In this document: one piece after another, positions 36,395 through 45,412 of the stretch
Layout: the number at the start of each line of letters is the position of its first letter
Numbering within the stretch: the stretch's first letter is position 1
Assembly: GCF_003853705.1 (NCBI RefSeq)
Contig: NZ_QTQI01000010.1
Location: 167,718-231,717 of the forward strand
Direction of reading: 5' to 3'
Source of the DNA: Burkholderia sp. Bp8992
GTDB lineage: Bacteria > Pseudomonadota > Gammaproteobacteria > Burkholderiales > Burkholderiaceae
DNA: 64,000 nt
The notes under the pieces: generated by a model
Seen by the model: the letters and a program-made list of their open reading frames with translations, nothing else
The model's database searches: none
Told to the model about the DNA's origin: nothing
Made by a program: the position numbers and the translations under genes

Positions 36395-36456
36395 ATGGTG
36401 TCGGCATCCGCGCGACCGCGCGGACGCCGACGGCCCCTGGAGACTGGAGACATCAC

Positions 36457-37416
36457 ATGGCATTGCCCGCTGTCCTGCAGAACCTGACGCTGCCCGTCAT
36501 CGCGTCGCCGATGTTCATCGTCAGCTACCCCGAACTCGTGCTCGCGCAATGCAAGGCGGGCATCGTCGGTTCGTTTCCCGCGCTCAATGCGCGTCCGGCC
36601 GAACTGCTCGACGAGTGGCTCACGCAGATCCAGTCGGAGCTGGCCGACCACAAGGCGAAGCACCCCGACGCGGTGATCGGCCCGATCGCGGTCAACCAGA
36701 TCGTCCACCAGTCGAATGCGCGGCTCGAGCACGACGTGCGCGTGTGCGTCGAGCACAAGGTGCCGATCTTCATCACGAGCCTGCGCGCGCCGGCGCGCGA
36801 GATCGTCGACGCGGTGCACAGCTACGGCGGCATCGTGCTGCATGACGTGATCAACCTGCGCCACGCGCAGAAGGCGCTCGAAGCCGGCGTCGACGGGCTG
36901 ATCCTCGTCGCGGCCGGCGCCGGCGGCCACGCAGGCACGACGTCGCCGTTCGCGCTGGTCGGCGAAGTGCGCAAGATCTTCGACGGCCCGATCGTGCTGT
37001 CCGGCTCGATCGCGAACGGCGGCTCGATTCTCGCCGCGCAGGCGATGGGCGCCGACTTCGCGTACATGGGCACGCGCTTCATCGCGACGCAGGAAGCGCA
37101 CGCGATCGACGACTACAAGCACGCGATCGTGAACGCGAAATCGTCGGACATCATCTACACGAACCTCTTCACCGGCGTGCACGGCAACTACATTCGCGAG
37201 AGCATCGAGAAGGCCGGCCTCGATCCGGACGCGCTGCCGGAATCGGACAAGACGAAGATGAATTTCGGCAGCGACAAGACCAAGGCGTGGAAGGACATCT
37301 GGGGTGCCGGCCAGGGCGTCGGCCTGATGGACGACCTGCCGAGCGTGGCCGCGCTCGTCGAGCGGCTGAAGCGCGAGTACGACGACGCGAAGGCGCGGCT
37401 CGGCATCCCGCGCTGA
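36457..37416 (+). CDS. Nitronate monooxygenase (2-nitropropane dioxygenase family)
   Basis: FMN-dependent TIM-barrel enzyme of 319 residues that oxidises alkyl nitronates in the family. N-terminal LPVIASPMFIVSYPELVLAQCKAG starts the barrel. FMN contacts are in GLILVAAGAGGHAGTTSPFAL near residue 150 and LSGSIANGGSILAAQAMGADFAYMGTRF near 190. ITSLRAPAREIVDAVHSYG is typical. GACTGGAGAC precedes the start. It is monocistronic and closed by a strong hairpin. Confidence 0.9.
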   Translation: MALPAVLQNLTLPVIASPMFIVSYPELVLAQCKAGIVGSFPALNARPAELLDEWLTQIQSELADHKAKHPDAVIGPIAVNQIVHQSNARLEHDVRVCVEHKVPIFITSLRAPAREIVDAVHSYGGIVLHDVINLRHAQKALEAGVDGLILVAAGAGGHAGTTSPFALVGEVRKIFDGPIVLSGSIANGGSILAAQAMGADFAYMGTRFIATQEAHAIDDYKHAIVNAKSSDIIYTNLFTGVHGNYIRESIEKAGLDPDALPESDKTKMNFGSDKTKAWKDIWGAGQGVGLMDDLPSVAALVERLKREYDDAKARLGIPR

Positions 37417-37470
37417 CGGAAGCGGTGGCCGTGGCGGCCGCCGTCGGCGCTCGAATCGTCGCACCAAAGA

Positions 37471-37503
37471 AAAAGCGCGAACCGCAGCGGTTCGCGCTTT
37501 TTG
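37471..37503. terminator. Strong terminator after nitronate monooxygenase
   Basis: 13-bp perfect stem AAAAGCGCGAACC / GGTTCGCGCTTTT with a 5-nt loop and a T-run after it. The A-run on the left means it can also end the leftward LysR transcript. Confidence 0.93.
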
Positions 37504-37530
37504 TTGCCCCGCCGCAGCGGAATCCGCAGT

Positions 37531-38493
37531 TCAGACCGCGCGCTTCATCCGCGTGATCGGCAGCACGCGCAGGCGCGATTCGATCGACGGGCACAGCGAC
37601 TGCCCTTCGAAACGCGCCGCGAGGAAGTCGACGAACGAACGCACTTTCGCGGACACGTGACGGCGGCTCGCGTACACCGCATAGATCGGCGCTTCGTGCG
37701 GCGGCACCGAATCGAGGAGCACCGGCACGAGCCGGCCCGACTCGATGTCGTCGCCGACCACCTCGGTGCCGAGCAGCGCGATGCCCGCGCCGGCGAGCAC
37801 GGCCGCACGCAGCCCTTCGAGATGGTTCACGATCAGGTTGCCGTTCAGGTTCACGCGCGACGCAGCGGCCGCGTCGATCATCAGCGAGTCGAGCATCGTC
37901 GAATTCGAATCGCGCCGCAGGTAGTTGTGGTGCGCGAGATCGGCGATCGTCTGCGGCGTGCCGCGTTTCTCGAGATACTCGGGCGACGCGACCAGCAGGA
38001 TGTGCGCGGTCGCGATCTGCCGCGCGACCAGCGACGACGATTTCAATCCGTTCGGCGCCGCGCGTACCGCGACGTCGTAGCCTTCCTCGATCAGGTCGAC
38101 CACGCGATCGGACAGCGTCATGTCGACGGTGACGTCCGGGAAGCGGCCCGCGTAATCGGTGACGGCCTGCATCACGTGCCGCAGCCCGAACGCGGACAGC
38201 GACGTCACGCGCAGCCTGCCCTGCGGCACCACGCTCGCGGCACCGACGGCCTGCCCGGCTTCGTCGAGTTCGGACAGCGCCTGCACGAGGCGCTCATAGT
38301 ATTCGCGTCCCGCCTCGGTAGGCGCAACGCGTCGTGTCGTGCGATGCAGCAGCCGCGCGCCGAGCTGCTGCTCGAGATGCATCACGTGCTTGCTCGCCAT
38401 CGCAGCCGACATCTGCATGCGTTCGGCCGCGCCGACGAAGCTGCCCACTTCGACGACGTAGCGAAACACATTCATGCTGACGAGGGTATCCAT
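37531..38493 (-). CDS. LysR-family transcriptional regulator
   Basis: Regulator of 320 residues. The helix-turn-helix is MNVFRYVVEVGSFVGAAERMQMSAAMASKHVMHLEQQLGARLLHRTTRRVAPTEAG. The effector domain includes GRLRVTSLSAFG and VDLIEEGYDVAVRAAPNGLKSSSLVARQI, the CrgA-like branch that often controls adjacent oxidoreductases. It converges on nitronate monooxygenase and has no divergent partner nearby, so its target is not evident. Confidence 0.9.
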   Translation of the reverse strand: MDTLVSMNVFRYVVEVGSFVGAAERMQMSAAMASKHVMHLEQQLGARLLHRTTRRVAPTEAGREYYERLVQALSELDEAGQAVGAASVVPQGRLRVTSLSAFGLRHVMQAVTDYAGRFPDVTVDMTLSDRVVDLIEEGYDVAVRAAPNGLKSSSLVARQIATAHILLVASPEYLEKRGTPQTIADLAHHNYLRRDSNSTMLDSLMIDAAAASRVNLNGNLIVNHLEGLRAAVLAGAGIALLGTEVVGDDIESGRLVPVLLDSVPPHEAPIYAVYASRRHVSAKVRSFVDFLAARFEGQSLCPSIESRLRVLPITRMKRAV

Positions 38494-38577
38494 CGAACTA
38501 GCTCGTAATGACGGGGGAATGGTCCAATTACGAGATAGGGTAACAAAGGCGAGGAAACAGAAAGGTCAAGAAAGGCA

Positions 38578-38606
38578 AAACGGCGCCGCGAGTGGCGGCG
38601 CCGTTT
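38578..38606. terminator. Terminator downstream of the porin gene
   Basis: 12-bp stem AAACGGCGCCGC / GCGGCGCCGTTT, loop of 5. It lies about 70 bp after the leftward porin stop, with T-rich sequence following on the minus strand. Confidence 0.75.
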
Positions 38607-38677
38607 CTGGCGAGAAAACATGCAGCCGGGACGCGCGTTTTTACGCGCGCGGCCGGCGCACCGATCGCGCGTGCGCG

Positions 38678-39754
38678 TCAGAACTTCGCGCGAATGCCTG
38701 CGCCGAACGTGTTGCCCGACGACAGGCCGCTGATCTTGTCGTTCATGTAGGCCGCGTAGACGTCCGTGCGCTTGGACAGCGGATAGTCATAGCCGACGGC
38801 CCAGGTCTGGCGCGTCTGGTCGAGGCCGCCTGCATCGCGCGAGTACGCGTACGACGCCATCGCGTTGCCCACGCCGAGCGGCACCGACACGCCGCCTTGA
38901 GCCGTGTTCACGTGCCAGCTTCCCGCGACCTGGTCGTTCTTCGTGTACATGTACTGGCCGAACAGCTTCACGACCTTCAGGTCGTAGGTGGCGCCGACCA
39001 GCGCGATGCCCTGGCTCTTCATGCCGGCGACGAGCGCGCTCAGATCCTGCGGGCCGTTGTTGAAGTTCACGTACTGATACGTGGCAGTCGCCGCGAACGG
39101 GCCGTTCGCGTAGTTGAACTGCGCACTCCACTTCTTCGAACGGTTGTCGCCGGCCTGGTTGCCGAGCGCGTACATCGCACCGAAGTTCAGGCCACCGAAC
39201 GAAGGCGACGTGTACGACAGCGCGTTGTTCCAGCCCGAATCGCCGACCGCGCCCTGGTCGCTCGGATAGGTCGGGAACGTGCCGAGGCCGAGGAACACGT
39301 GGTACACCATCGGCGAGAAGGTGTACGAGTCGTAGAACGGGTTGAACAGGATCGTCGACAGGAACAGGTGCGTCGTCAGGCGGCCTGCCGTCACCGTGCC
39401 GTACGGCGAGCTGACGCCGACGTACGCATTGCGCGCGAAGAACGTGTCGCCCTGGAAGCGGCCGTACTGGCCGTTCTGCGCGCGGAAGAAGCTTTCCAGC
39501 GTGAAGATCGCCTTGTAGCCGTTGCCGAGATCCTCGGCGCCGTGCAGGCCCCAGTACGACGTCGACATGCCGCCGCCCGACACGTTCCATGCGCGATTGC
39601 CGCCCGGGAACTTGGTGGCGCCGACCCATTCGTCGACCTGACCATAGAGCGACACGCTCGACTGTGCATGGACGGGCGCAGTGGCCGCCACGCAGGCGGC
39701 CGCGGCGATCAGCTTGACGGACGTGCGCGACGCACGGCGAGCAAATGCTTTCAT
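38678..39754 (-). CDS. Outer-membrane general porin (Burkholderia type)
   Basis: Trimeric beta-barrel porin of 358 residues. The signal peptide is long and basic (MKAFARRASRTSVKLIAAAACVAATAPVHAQ). Mature start SSVSLYGQVDEWVG and SYWGLHGAEDLGNGYKAIFTLESFF are hallmark porin_4 strands. Constriction-loop and strand motifs follow, and it ends GNTFGAGIRAKF with the terminal Phe required for barrel assembly. GGAGAT sets the start; an upstream extension lacks signal-peptide logic. It has its own terminator. Confidence 0.95.
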   Translation of the reverse strand: MKAFARRASRTSVKLIAAAACVAATAPVHAQSSVSLYGQVDEWVGATKFPGGNRAWNVSGGGMSTSYWGLHGAEDLGNGYKAIFTLESFFRAQNGQYGRFQGDTFFARNAYVGVSSPYGTVTAGRLTTHLFLSTILFNPFYDSYTFSPMVYHVFLGLGTFPTYPSDQGAVGDSGWNNALSYTSPSFGGLNFGAMYALGNQAGDNRSKKWSAQFNYANGPFAATATYQYVNFNNGPQDLSALVAGMKSQGIALVGATYDLKVVKLFGQYMYTKNDQVAGSWHVNTAQGGVSVPLGVGNAMASYAYSRDAGGLDQTRQTWAVGYDYPLSKRTDVYAAYMNDKISGLSSGNTFGAGIRAKF

Positions 39755-40099
39755 GGGATCTCCAGGTTTTGTCGGATAGTCGATAAGTGGCGCGAGCGTT
39801 GTTTTATGGAGCCGAGTGCTTGCGTCTTGTGGGGCGCAGCCATCTTTACGGATCATTCGTCCGGTCAAAATTGCGCACACTTATTGCGGGTATAGCGGCA
39901 GCATTAACTTCGCGGGGTCGATACATGGCCGGATGCGCGGCGGCGGCCCGGCACAAACGCGATCGCGCGGCGGGGCGGCGGCGTGGCGTGCACGTACCGG
40001 GCGCGAAAGATAGCGCAATGCGGCGGGAAAATCAGCGGAAATCTACGCGCGACTGTGGCGAATTCGCATCAGCCGGCAGGGGGACGAGCGCCGGGGCGC
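39755..40099. other. Porin promoter region
   Basis: Upstream region of the leftward porin. It is AT-richer near 39860-39910 (GTCAAAATTGCGCACACTTATTGCGGG) where the promoter is likely. No ORF with good codon structure was found. Confidence 0.35.
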
Positions 40100-40597
40100 T
40101 CAGTTTCGGTAGAACGGGGAGAAAAACGGCGAGTGCGCAGGCTCTTCCTGCGAGCGGGGCGGCGGCATCGGACGGCCGCCGCGCTCCTCGTTGTAGCGCG
40201 CGACGTCGGCGCGGATCGAGCCCGCACGCAGCGGCACGTTGCCGCCGCCCGGCGGGCGCGGCATCTGGCGCACCTCGGCGCTGATCGGACGATACGGGCT
40301 TTGCGCGGCGTAATGGCCGTACGACGGCGTCGGCCGCAGCCCCCAGCGGGAGCCGTAGCTGCTCACGCCGCCGGGACGCATGCCGCCGGGAGGCGGAACG
40401 CGGCGCCAGACCGGCACACCGCCGGGCCCGCCGCCATTCGGCTGACCGTACGCGCGCATGTCGCCGCCACCGAAGCCGTGGCCGCCGAACCCATGACCAC
40501 CGCCGTGGGGCGGCTGGGCGAGCGCGAGCGGCACCAGCAACGCGCCGAGCACGCCTGCCGCCCATCGTCCGATCTTCCGTTTCACCCGTTCCGTCAT
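40100..40597 (-). CDS. Secreted Gly/His/Pro-rich protein
   Basis: Protein of 165 residues of unknown function. A signal peptide (MTERVKRKIGRWAAGVLGALLVPLALAQ) precedes a repeat-like His/Gly stretch (PPHGGGHGFGGHGFGGGD) and a Pro/Arg-rich middle. The C-terminal SIRADVARYNEERGGRPMPPP resembles the end of small Burkholderia peptide-binding-like proteins. The His/Gly segment might bind a metal; this is inference. It is monocistronic. Confidence 0.65.
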   Translation of the reverse strand: MTERVKRKIGRWAAGVLGALLVPLALAQPPHGGGHGFGGHGFGGGDMRAYGQPNGGGPGGVPVWRRVPPPGGMRPGGVSSYGSRWGLRPTPSYGHYAAQSPYRPISAEVRQMPRPPGGGNVPLRAGSIRADVARYNEERGGRPMPPPRSQEEPAHSPFFSPFYRN

Positions 40598-40943
40598 CGT
40601 TCAGTGCCTGTCCACGCCCGCCGCCGGCTCCTTTCGGCCGACCCAAGGCTTTCAGCAGTAATTTATGAGCGGTCCGAAACGGTGTCGAGCCAAAAAGTGT
40701 TATGTCGCGGGCATCGGTGTAACACCATGTTACTGCTAGGTTTTTTCACTTCCGGGCGCGATCGCGACAGAACATTCTTCTGCCGCATTGCGCGTCGCCG
40801 GGCCGGTGCGACGACCACCGTTTCATGCAATCGATTCATCAATCGATTCATACAATGAATTTGTGTGGTGAATCGTCAACCGGGACAATGACGCCATCCG
40901 CGCGCGCGACGCGCGCCTCCGTCGTTTTCGAATCGAGTTCCCG
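40598..40943. other. Divergent promoter region with a 12-bp tandem duplication
   Basis: Intergenic region between the Gly-rich protein and the symporter. It contains two perfect tandem copies of CAATCGATTCAT (40828-40839 and 40840-40851), followed by the partial inverse ACAATGAAT. These are in AT-rich sequence and may be a regulator site or a replication-slippage duplication. Confidence 0.5.
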
Positions 40944-41975
40944 ATGGCCCGTCCCCGTTTTCTTCCCGACAACTTCACGCTCGCGCTCGTCGGCACCGTC
41001 GTGCTCGCGAGCCTCCTGCCCTGCCGCGGCCCGGCCGCCCACGCGTTCAACTGGGCGACCAACATCGCCGTCGGCTTGCTGTTCTTCCTGCACGGCGCGA
41101 AGCTGTCGCGCGAAGCCGTCGTCGCGGGCGCGACCCACTGGCGGCTGCACGCGGTCGTGCTGCTGAGCACGTTCGCGCTGTTCCCGCTGCTCGGCCTCGC
41201 GCTGAAACCCGTGCTGCAGCCGCTCGTCACGCCGACGCTGTATGCGGGCGTGCTGTTCCTGTGCACGCTGCCGTCGACGGTCCAGTCGTCGATCGCGTTC
41301 ACGTCGATCGCGAAGGGCAACGTGCCGGCCGCCGTGTGCGCGGCATCCGCGTCGAGCCTGCTCGGGATCTTCGTCACGCCGGCGCTCGTGGGGCTGATGA
41401 TCACGTCGCAGTCGGCCGGCGCCGCGTCGCCGTGGAGCACGGTCGGCAGCATCGTGATGCAGCTGCTCGTGCCGTTCATCGCCGGCCAGTTGCTGCGCCC
41501 CGTGATCGGCGGCTGGATCGACCGCAACCGCGGCGTGCTGCGCTTCGTCGACCAGGGCTCCATCCTGCTGGTCGTCTACGTCGCGTTCAGCGAAGCCGTC
41601 AACGAAGGCCTGTGGCACCAGATCCCGCCGCGCGCGCTCGGCGGCCTGCTCGTCGTCAACCTCGTACTGCTCGCGATCGCGCTGCTGCTGACCGCGTTCG
41701 TCAGCAAGCGGCTCGGCTTCAACCGCGCCGACCAGATCACGATCATCTTCTGCGGATCGAAGAAGAGCCTCGCGGCCGGCGTCCCGATGGCGAAGGTGAT
41801 CTTCTCGGCGAACGCGGTCGGCGCGGTCGTGCTGCCGCTGATGCTGTTCCACCAGATCCAGCTGATGGCGTGCGCGGCGCTCGCGCAGCGCTGGGGCGCG
41901 CGCGACACGAGCGGCGAGCACGACGAGGGCGACGCGACGTCCGCGCGCGGCGCGCTGAGCGCGGGCAAGCGCTGA
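40944..41975 (+). CDS. Bile acid:sodium symporter-like carrier (YfeH/SBF family)
   Basis: Membrane carrier of 343 residues with about ten helices. The N-terminus RFLPDNFTLALVGTVVLASLLPCRG and the paired half-repeats with crossing segments (CTLPSTVQSSIAFTSIAKGNVPAAVCAA near residue 110 and ITIIFCGSKKSLAAGVPMAKVIF near 265) match the SBF-like branch. The substrate is an organic anion in related proteins; here unknown. A Na+ site is expected near the crossing helices. Confidence 0.87.
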   Translation: MARPRFLPDNFTLALVGTVVLASLLPCRGPAAHAFNWATNIAVGLLFFLHGAKLSREAVVAGATHWRLHAVVLLSTFALFPLLGLALKPVLQPLVTPTLYAGVLFLCTLPSTVQSSIAFTSIAKGNVPAAVCAASASSLLGIFVTPALVGLMITSQSAGAASPWSTVGSIVMQLLVPFIAGQLLRPVIGGWIDRNRGVLRFVDQGSILLVVYVAFSEAVNEGLWHQIPPRALGGLLVVNLVLLAIALLLTAFVSKRLGFNRADQITIIFCGSKKSLAAGVPMAKVIFSANAVGAVVLPLMLFHQIQLMACAALAQRWGARDTSGEHDEGDATSARGALSAGKR

Positions 41976-42165
41976 CGCGCCGAGGGGATGACGGCCGCCG
42001 GAAGGCGGCCTTCCGCCGCGCCCTCCCATCCACCTTCCGGACGCATGTCGATGCACGTCCGGCGCGACGCACCAGTCGCGTGCATCGTGTCACGAAATCT
42101 TCATTCAATTCCCTGCGCGCGGCGCCGTTAAGCCGGACGTCCCGTCGATTCGGCTGCCCTCGCCC

Positions 42166-44004
42166 ATGCCCGCGCTCCACACCGACTCCGCTGCCGCCAT
42201 CACCACGCGCCTGATCGCGGAGCGCGCGCTCGCGGCCGTTTTCCAGCCGATCGTCGACCTCGCGTCGGGCACGGTCGTCGGTTACGAAGGGCTGATCCGC
42301 GGCCCGCGCGGCACGGACCTCGAACCGCCGGCCGCGCTGTTCGCGCAGGCCGCGCGCGAAGGCAAGACCATCGCGCTCGAGCAAGCCGCCGCGCTCACCT
42401 GCCTCGACGCGTTCGCGGCGCTCGGCTGCGACGGCAAGCTGTTCCTCAATTTCAGCGCGGGGACGATCCTCACGCTCGCCGGCGAACGCGAGCGCGCACG
42501 CCAGTTCCTCGGCCGCGCACGGATCGGCGCCGAGCGCATCGTGATCGAGCTCACCGAGCAGAACGCGATTCCCGATGTCGCGCACATCGGGCCGGCGGTC
42601 GCGTCGCTGCGCGACGCCGGCATCCAGTTCGCGCTCGACGACTACGGCACCGCGAACGCGAGCATGAACCTGTGGCTGCGCCTGCATCCGGACGTCGTGA
42701 AGATCGACCGCTTCTTCATCCACGACATCGCGCGCGACCCGCTCAAGTTCGAGGCCGTGAAGGCGATGCAGCACTTCGCGCAAGCGAGCGGCGCGCAGCT
42801 GATCGCGGAAGGCATCGAGAACGAATGCGACCTGATCGTCGTGCGCGACATGGGCATCTGCTGCGTGCAGGGCTTCCTGCTCGGCCGGCCGAACGCGCAG
42901 CCGTCGCGCGTCGTCGCGCCGGCCGCGCGCGACGCGATCCGCGCGCCGCACATCGCGGTGTTTCCGGGCGCGACGCGCTCGGTGCGGCCGGCCGGCACGA
43001 TCGCCGGGAAGATGCTGGTTCCCGCGCCGGCCCTGCCGCGCGACGCGACCAGCAACGACGTGCTCGACCTGTTCAACCGGATGCCCGACCTGCACGCGGT
43101 CGTGCTGGTCGAACGCGGACGGCCCGTCGCGCTCGTGAATCGCCGCGGCTTCATCGACCGCTTCGCGCTGCCGTATCACCGCGAAGTGTTCGGGAAGAAG
43201 CCGTGCCTGCAGTTCGCGAACGACGCGCCGCTGATGATCGACAACGCGACGACGTTCGAGCAGCTCGCGACGCTGCTCGCGAGCCACGACCAGCGCTATC
43301 TCGCGGACGGCTTCGTGATCACCGAGCACGGCCGCTACGTCGGGCTCGGCACCGGCGAGAGCCTGGTGCGCACGGTGACCGAGATGCGCATCGAGGCCGC
43401 GCGCTACGCGAATCCGCTGACCTTCCTGCCCGGCAACATCCCGATCAGCGCGCACATCGACCGCCTGCTCCAGCGCGACGCCGGCTTTCATGCGTGCTAC
43501 GTCGACCTGAACCAGTTCAAGCCGTTCAACGACCAGTACGGCTACTGGCAGGGCGACGAGGTGCTGAAGTTCGCCGCGACGGTGCTGGCCGGCGTGTGCG
43601 ACCCGCAGCGCGACTTTCTCGGCCACGTCGGCGGCGACGATTTCCTCGTGCTGTTCCAGCGCGACGACTGGCGCGAGCGCGCCGCCGACGCGATCGCGCG
43701 CTTCAACGACGGCGCGCGGCTCTTCTACACGCAGGCCGACCGGCAGGCGGGCGGGTTGCGCGGCGAAGACCGCCACGGCAACCCGGCGTTCTTCGGCTTC
43801 GTGACGATGGCGATCGGCGCGGTCGGCGTGCCGGCCGGCGCGCACGGCGCGAAGCGCTACGGCAGCGACGAGATTGCGTCGGTCGCGGCACTCGCGAAGC
43901 GGCGCGCGAAACAGCAGCCGGACGGGCTGGCGGTCGTCGATCTCGACGCGGGGCGCGCCGCGCTGCGCCATCGCGGCGAGCCGCCGGCCGTGGCGGCGGG
44001 CTGA
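42166..44004 (+). CDS. EAL-CBS-GGDDF c-di-GMP signalling protein
   Basis: Cytoplasmic protein of 612 residues. The EAL domain (about 20-260) keeps the catalytic residues Glu41 (GYEGLIR), Asn in FLNFSAG, Glu in IELTEQN, Asp-Asp in FALDDYGTANAS, Lys in VVKIDR and Glu in AEGIEN, although EAL reads EGL. A CBS pair follows (SNDVLDLFNRMPDLHAVVLVERGRPVALVNR; ATTFEQLATLLAS...GFVITEHGRYVGL). The C-terminal GGDEF domain (about 430-580) has GGDDF near residue 488, one change from consensus, so cyclase activity is doubtful. The likely net role is phosphodiesterase with CBS/GTP control. Confidence 0.9.
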   Translation: MPALHTDSAAAITTRLIAERALAAVFQPIVDLASGTVVGYEGLIRGPRGTDLEPPAALFAQAAREGKTIALEQAAALTCLDAFAALGCDGKLFLNFSAGTILTLAGERERARQFLGRARIGAERIVIELTEQNAIPDVAHIGPAVASLRDAGIQFALDDYGTANASMNLWLRLHPDVVKIDRFFIHDIARDPLKFEAVKAMQHFAQASGAQLIAEGIENECDLIVVRDMGICCVQGFLLGRPNAQPSRVVAPAARDAIRAPHIAVFPGATRSVRPAGTIAGKMLVPAPALPRDATSNDVLDLFNRMPDLHAVVLVERGRPVALVNRRGFIDRFALPYHREVFGKKPCLQFANDAPLMIDNATTFEQLATLLASHDQRYLADGFVITEHGRYVGLGTGESLVRTVTEMRIEAARYANPLTFLPGNIPISAHIDRLLQRDAGFHACYVDLNQFKPFNDQYGYWQGDEVLKFAATVLAGVCDPQRDFLGHVGGDDFLVLFQRDDWRERAADAIARFNDGARLFYTQADRQAGGLRGEDRHGNPAFFGFVTMAIGAVGVPAGAHGAKRYGSDEIASVAALAKRRAKQQPDGLAVVDLDAGRAALRHRGEPPAVAAG

Positions 44005-44392
44005 ACCGCACGCGGCCGGCGTTCGCAGGGGGCACGGCCGCACGCCGTGCCATGGCGACGGATGCCCGCTCGCCGCGCGCCGCTTACCCTTACCGCCCGC
44101 CGCCAGGATCGTTGCGCACCGCACCGGCTTCAGGCCTGCCCGCGCACGCCCGGACGAGCGATGCACGCTCGCATCCAGCCCACCTGCCGCCCGCGACGCG
44201 CGCCGCCCGGCCCCATACGTCCACCTTGCCTTTTTCGTGTTTTGTTTAGTATTTTTAGTAACGGCGTTTTCGCAGATTAGCGCGTAAAAAGCCACTATTC
44301 GCGGGTATTCCCCGGTTATCCGGCCCGAATTCCGCGATTCGTTTTACTATACAATCGCTTTCACCCTAAACAAACCGGACCCCGAACCAACG
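44005..44392. promoter_or_regulatory. Promoter region of the LacI-AGE-PfkB operon
   Basis: GC-rich at first, then AT-rich from about 44225. It contains TTTGTTTAG (44241-44249) and its exact inverse CTAAACAAA (44366-44374), 116 bp apart, the second just upstream of the LacI start. A LacI-family tetramer could loop between such sites. TATACAAT near 44349 is a possible -10. No gene was seen here. Confidence 0.5.
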
Positions 44393-45412
44393 ATGGGTAC
44401 GACCATTCGCGATGTGGCGCGGGCGGCAGAGGTCTCGATCGGCACCGTCTCCCGCGCGCTGAAGAACCAGCCCGGCCTGTCCGAAGCCACGCGTGCGCGC
44501 ATCGTCGGGATCGCGCAGCAGCTCGGCTACGATCCCGCCCAGTTGCGGCCGCGCATCCGCCGGCTCACCTTCCTGCTGCACCGCCAGCACAACCGCTTTC
44601 CCGCCAGCCCGTTCTTCTCGCACGTGCTGCACGGCGTCGAGGACGCGTGCCGCGAGCGCGGCATCGTGCCGACGCTGCTGACGGTCGGCCCGAACGACGA
44701 CGTGCTGCGCCAGATGCGCCCGCACGCGCCCGACGCGATCGCGGTCGCCGGCTTCATCGAGCCCGAGACGATCGAGGCGCTCGCCGCGACCGGCCGGCCG
44801 CTCGTGCTGATCGACCTGTGGGCGCCCGGATTGCGCTCGGTCAACATCGACAACGCGACGGGCGCCGCGCTCGCGATGCGCCACCTGCTCGCCACCGGCC
44901 GTTCGCGGATCGCGTTCATCGGCGGCTCGCCCGCGCACTACAGCATCGCGCAGCGCGCGATCGGCTACCGGCGCGCGTTCTTCGAAGCCGGGCGGCTGTT
45001 CGATCCCGCGTACGAGGTGACGATCGATGCGGGGCTCGACCCCGACACGGGCGCCGCGCGAGCGATGGAGCAACTGCTCGACGCACCGGGCCCGCGCCCC
45101 GACGCCGTGTTCGCCTACAACGACGCGGCCGCGCTCGCTGCGCAGCGCGTGTGCATCGCGCGCGGCCTGCGGATTCCGGACGACATCGCGATCGTCGGCT
45201 TCGACAACATCCCGGCCGCCGCGCACGCGAGCCCGCCGCTCACGACGCTGTCGGTCGACAAGGAAGCGCTCGGCCGCCGCGGCGTCGAGCTGCTGCTCGC
45301 CGACTCGCCCGAGCGCACCGAAATCTCCCTGCCCGTCGAGCTGATCGTGCGGGCCAGCAGCCAGCCCGCCGCCTCGCCGGCACTCGACACTGCCACCGTC
45401 ACCGAATCATGA
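44393..45412 (+). CDS. LacI-family transcriptional repressor
   Basis: Repressor of 339 residues. The helix-turn-helix is TTIRDVARAAEVSIGTVSRALKNQPGLSEATRARIV, with hinge QLGYDPAQLRPRIRR. The sugar-binding domain contains VFAYNDAAALAAQRVCIARGLRIPDDIAIVGFDNIPAAAHASPPLTTL. It is the first gene of an operon with an AGE-type isomerase and a PfkB kinase (4-bp overlaps), so it probably senses the sugar they use. Confidence 0.92.
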   Translation: MGTTIRDVARAAEVSIGTVSRALKNQPGLSEATRARIVGIAQQLGYDPAQLRPRIRRLTFLLHRQHNRFPASPFFSHVLHGVEDACRERGIVPTLLTVGPNDDVLRQMRPHAPDAIAVAGFIEPETIEALAATGRPLVLIDLWAPGLRSVNIDNATGAALAMRHLLATGRSRIAFIGGSPAHYSIAQRAIGYRRAFFEAGRLFDPAYEVTIDAGLDPDTGAARAMEQLLDAPGPRPDAVFAYNDAAALAAQRVCIARGLRIPDDIAIVGFDNIPAAAHASPPLTTLSVDKEALGRRGVELLLADSPERTEISLPVELIVRASSQPAASPALDTATVTES

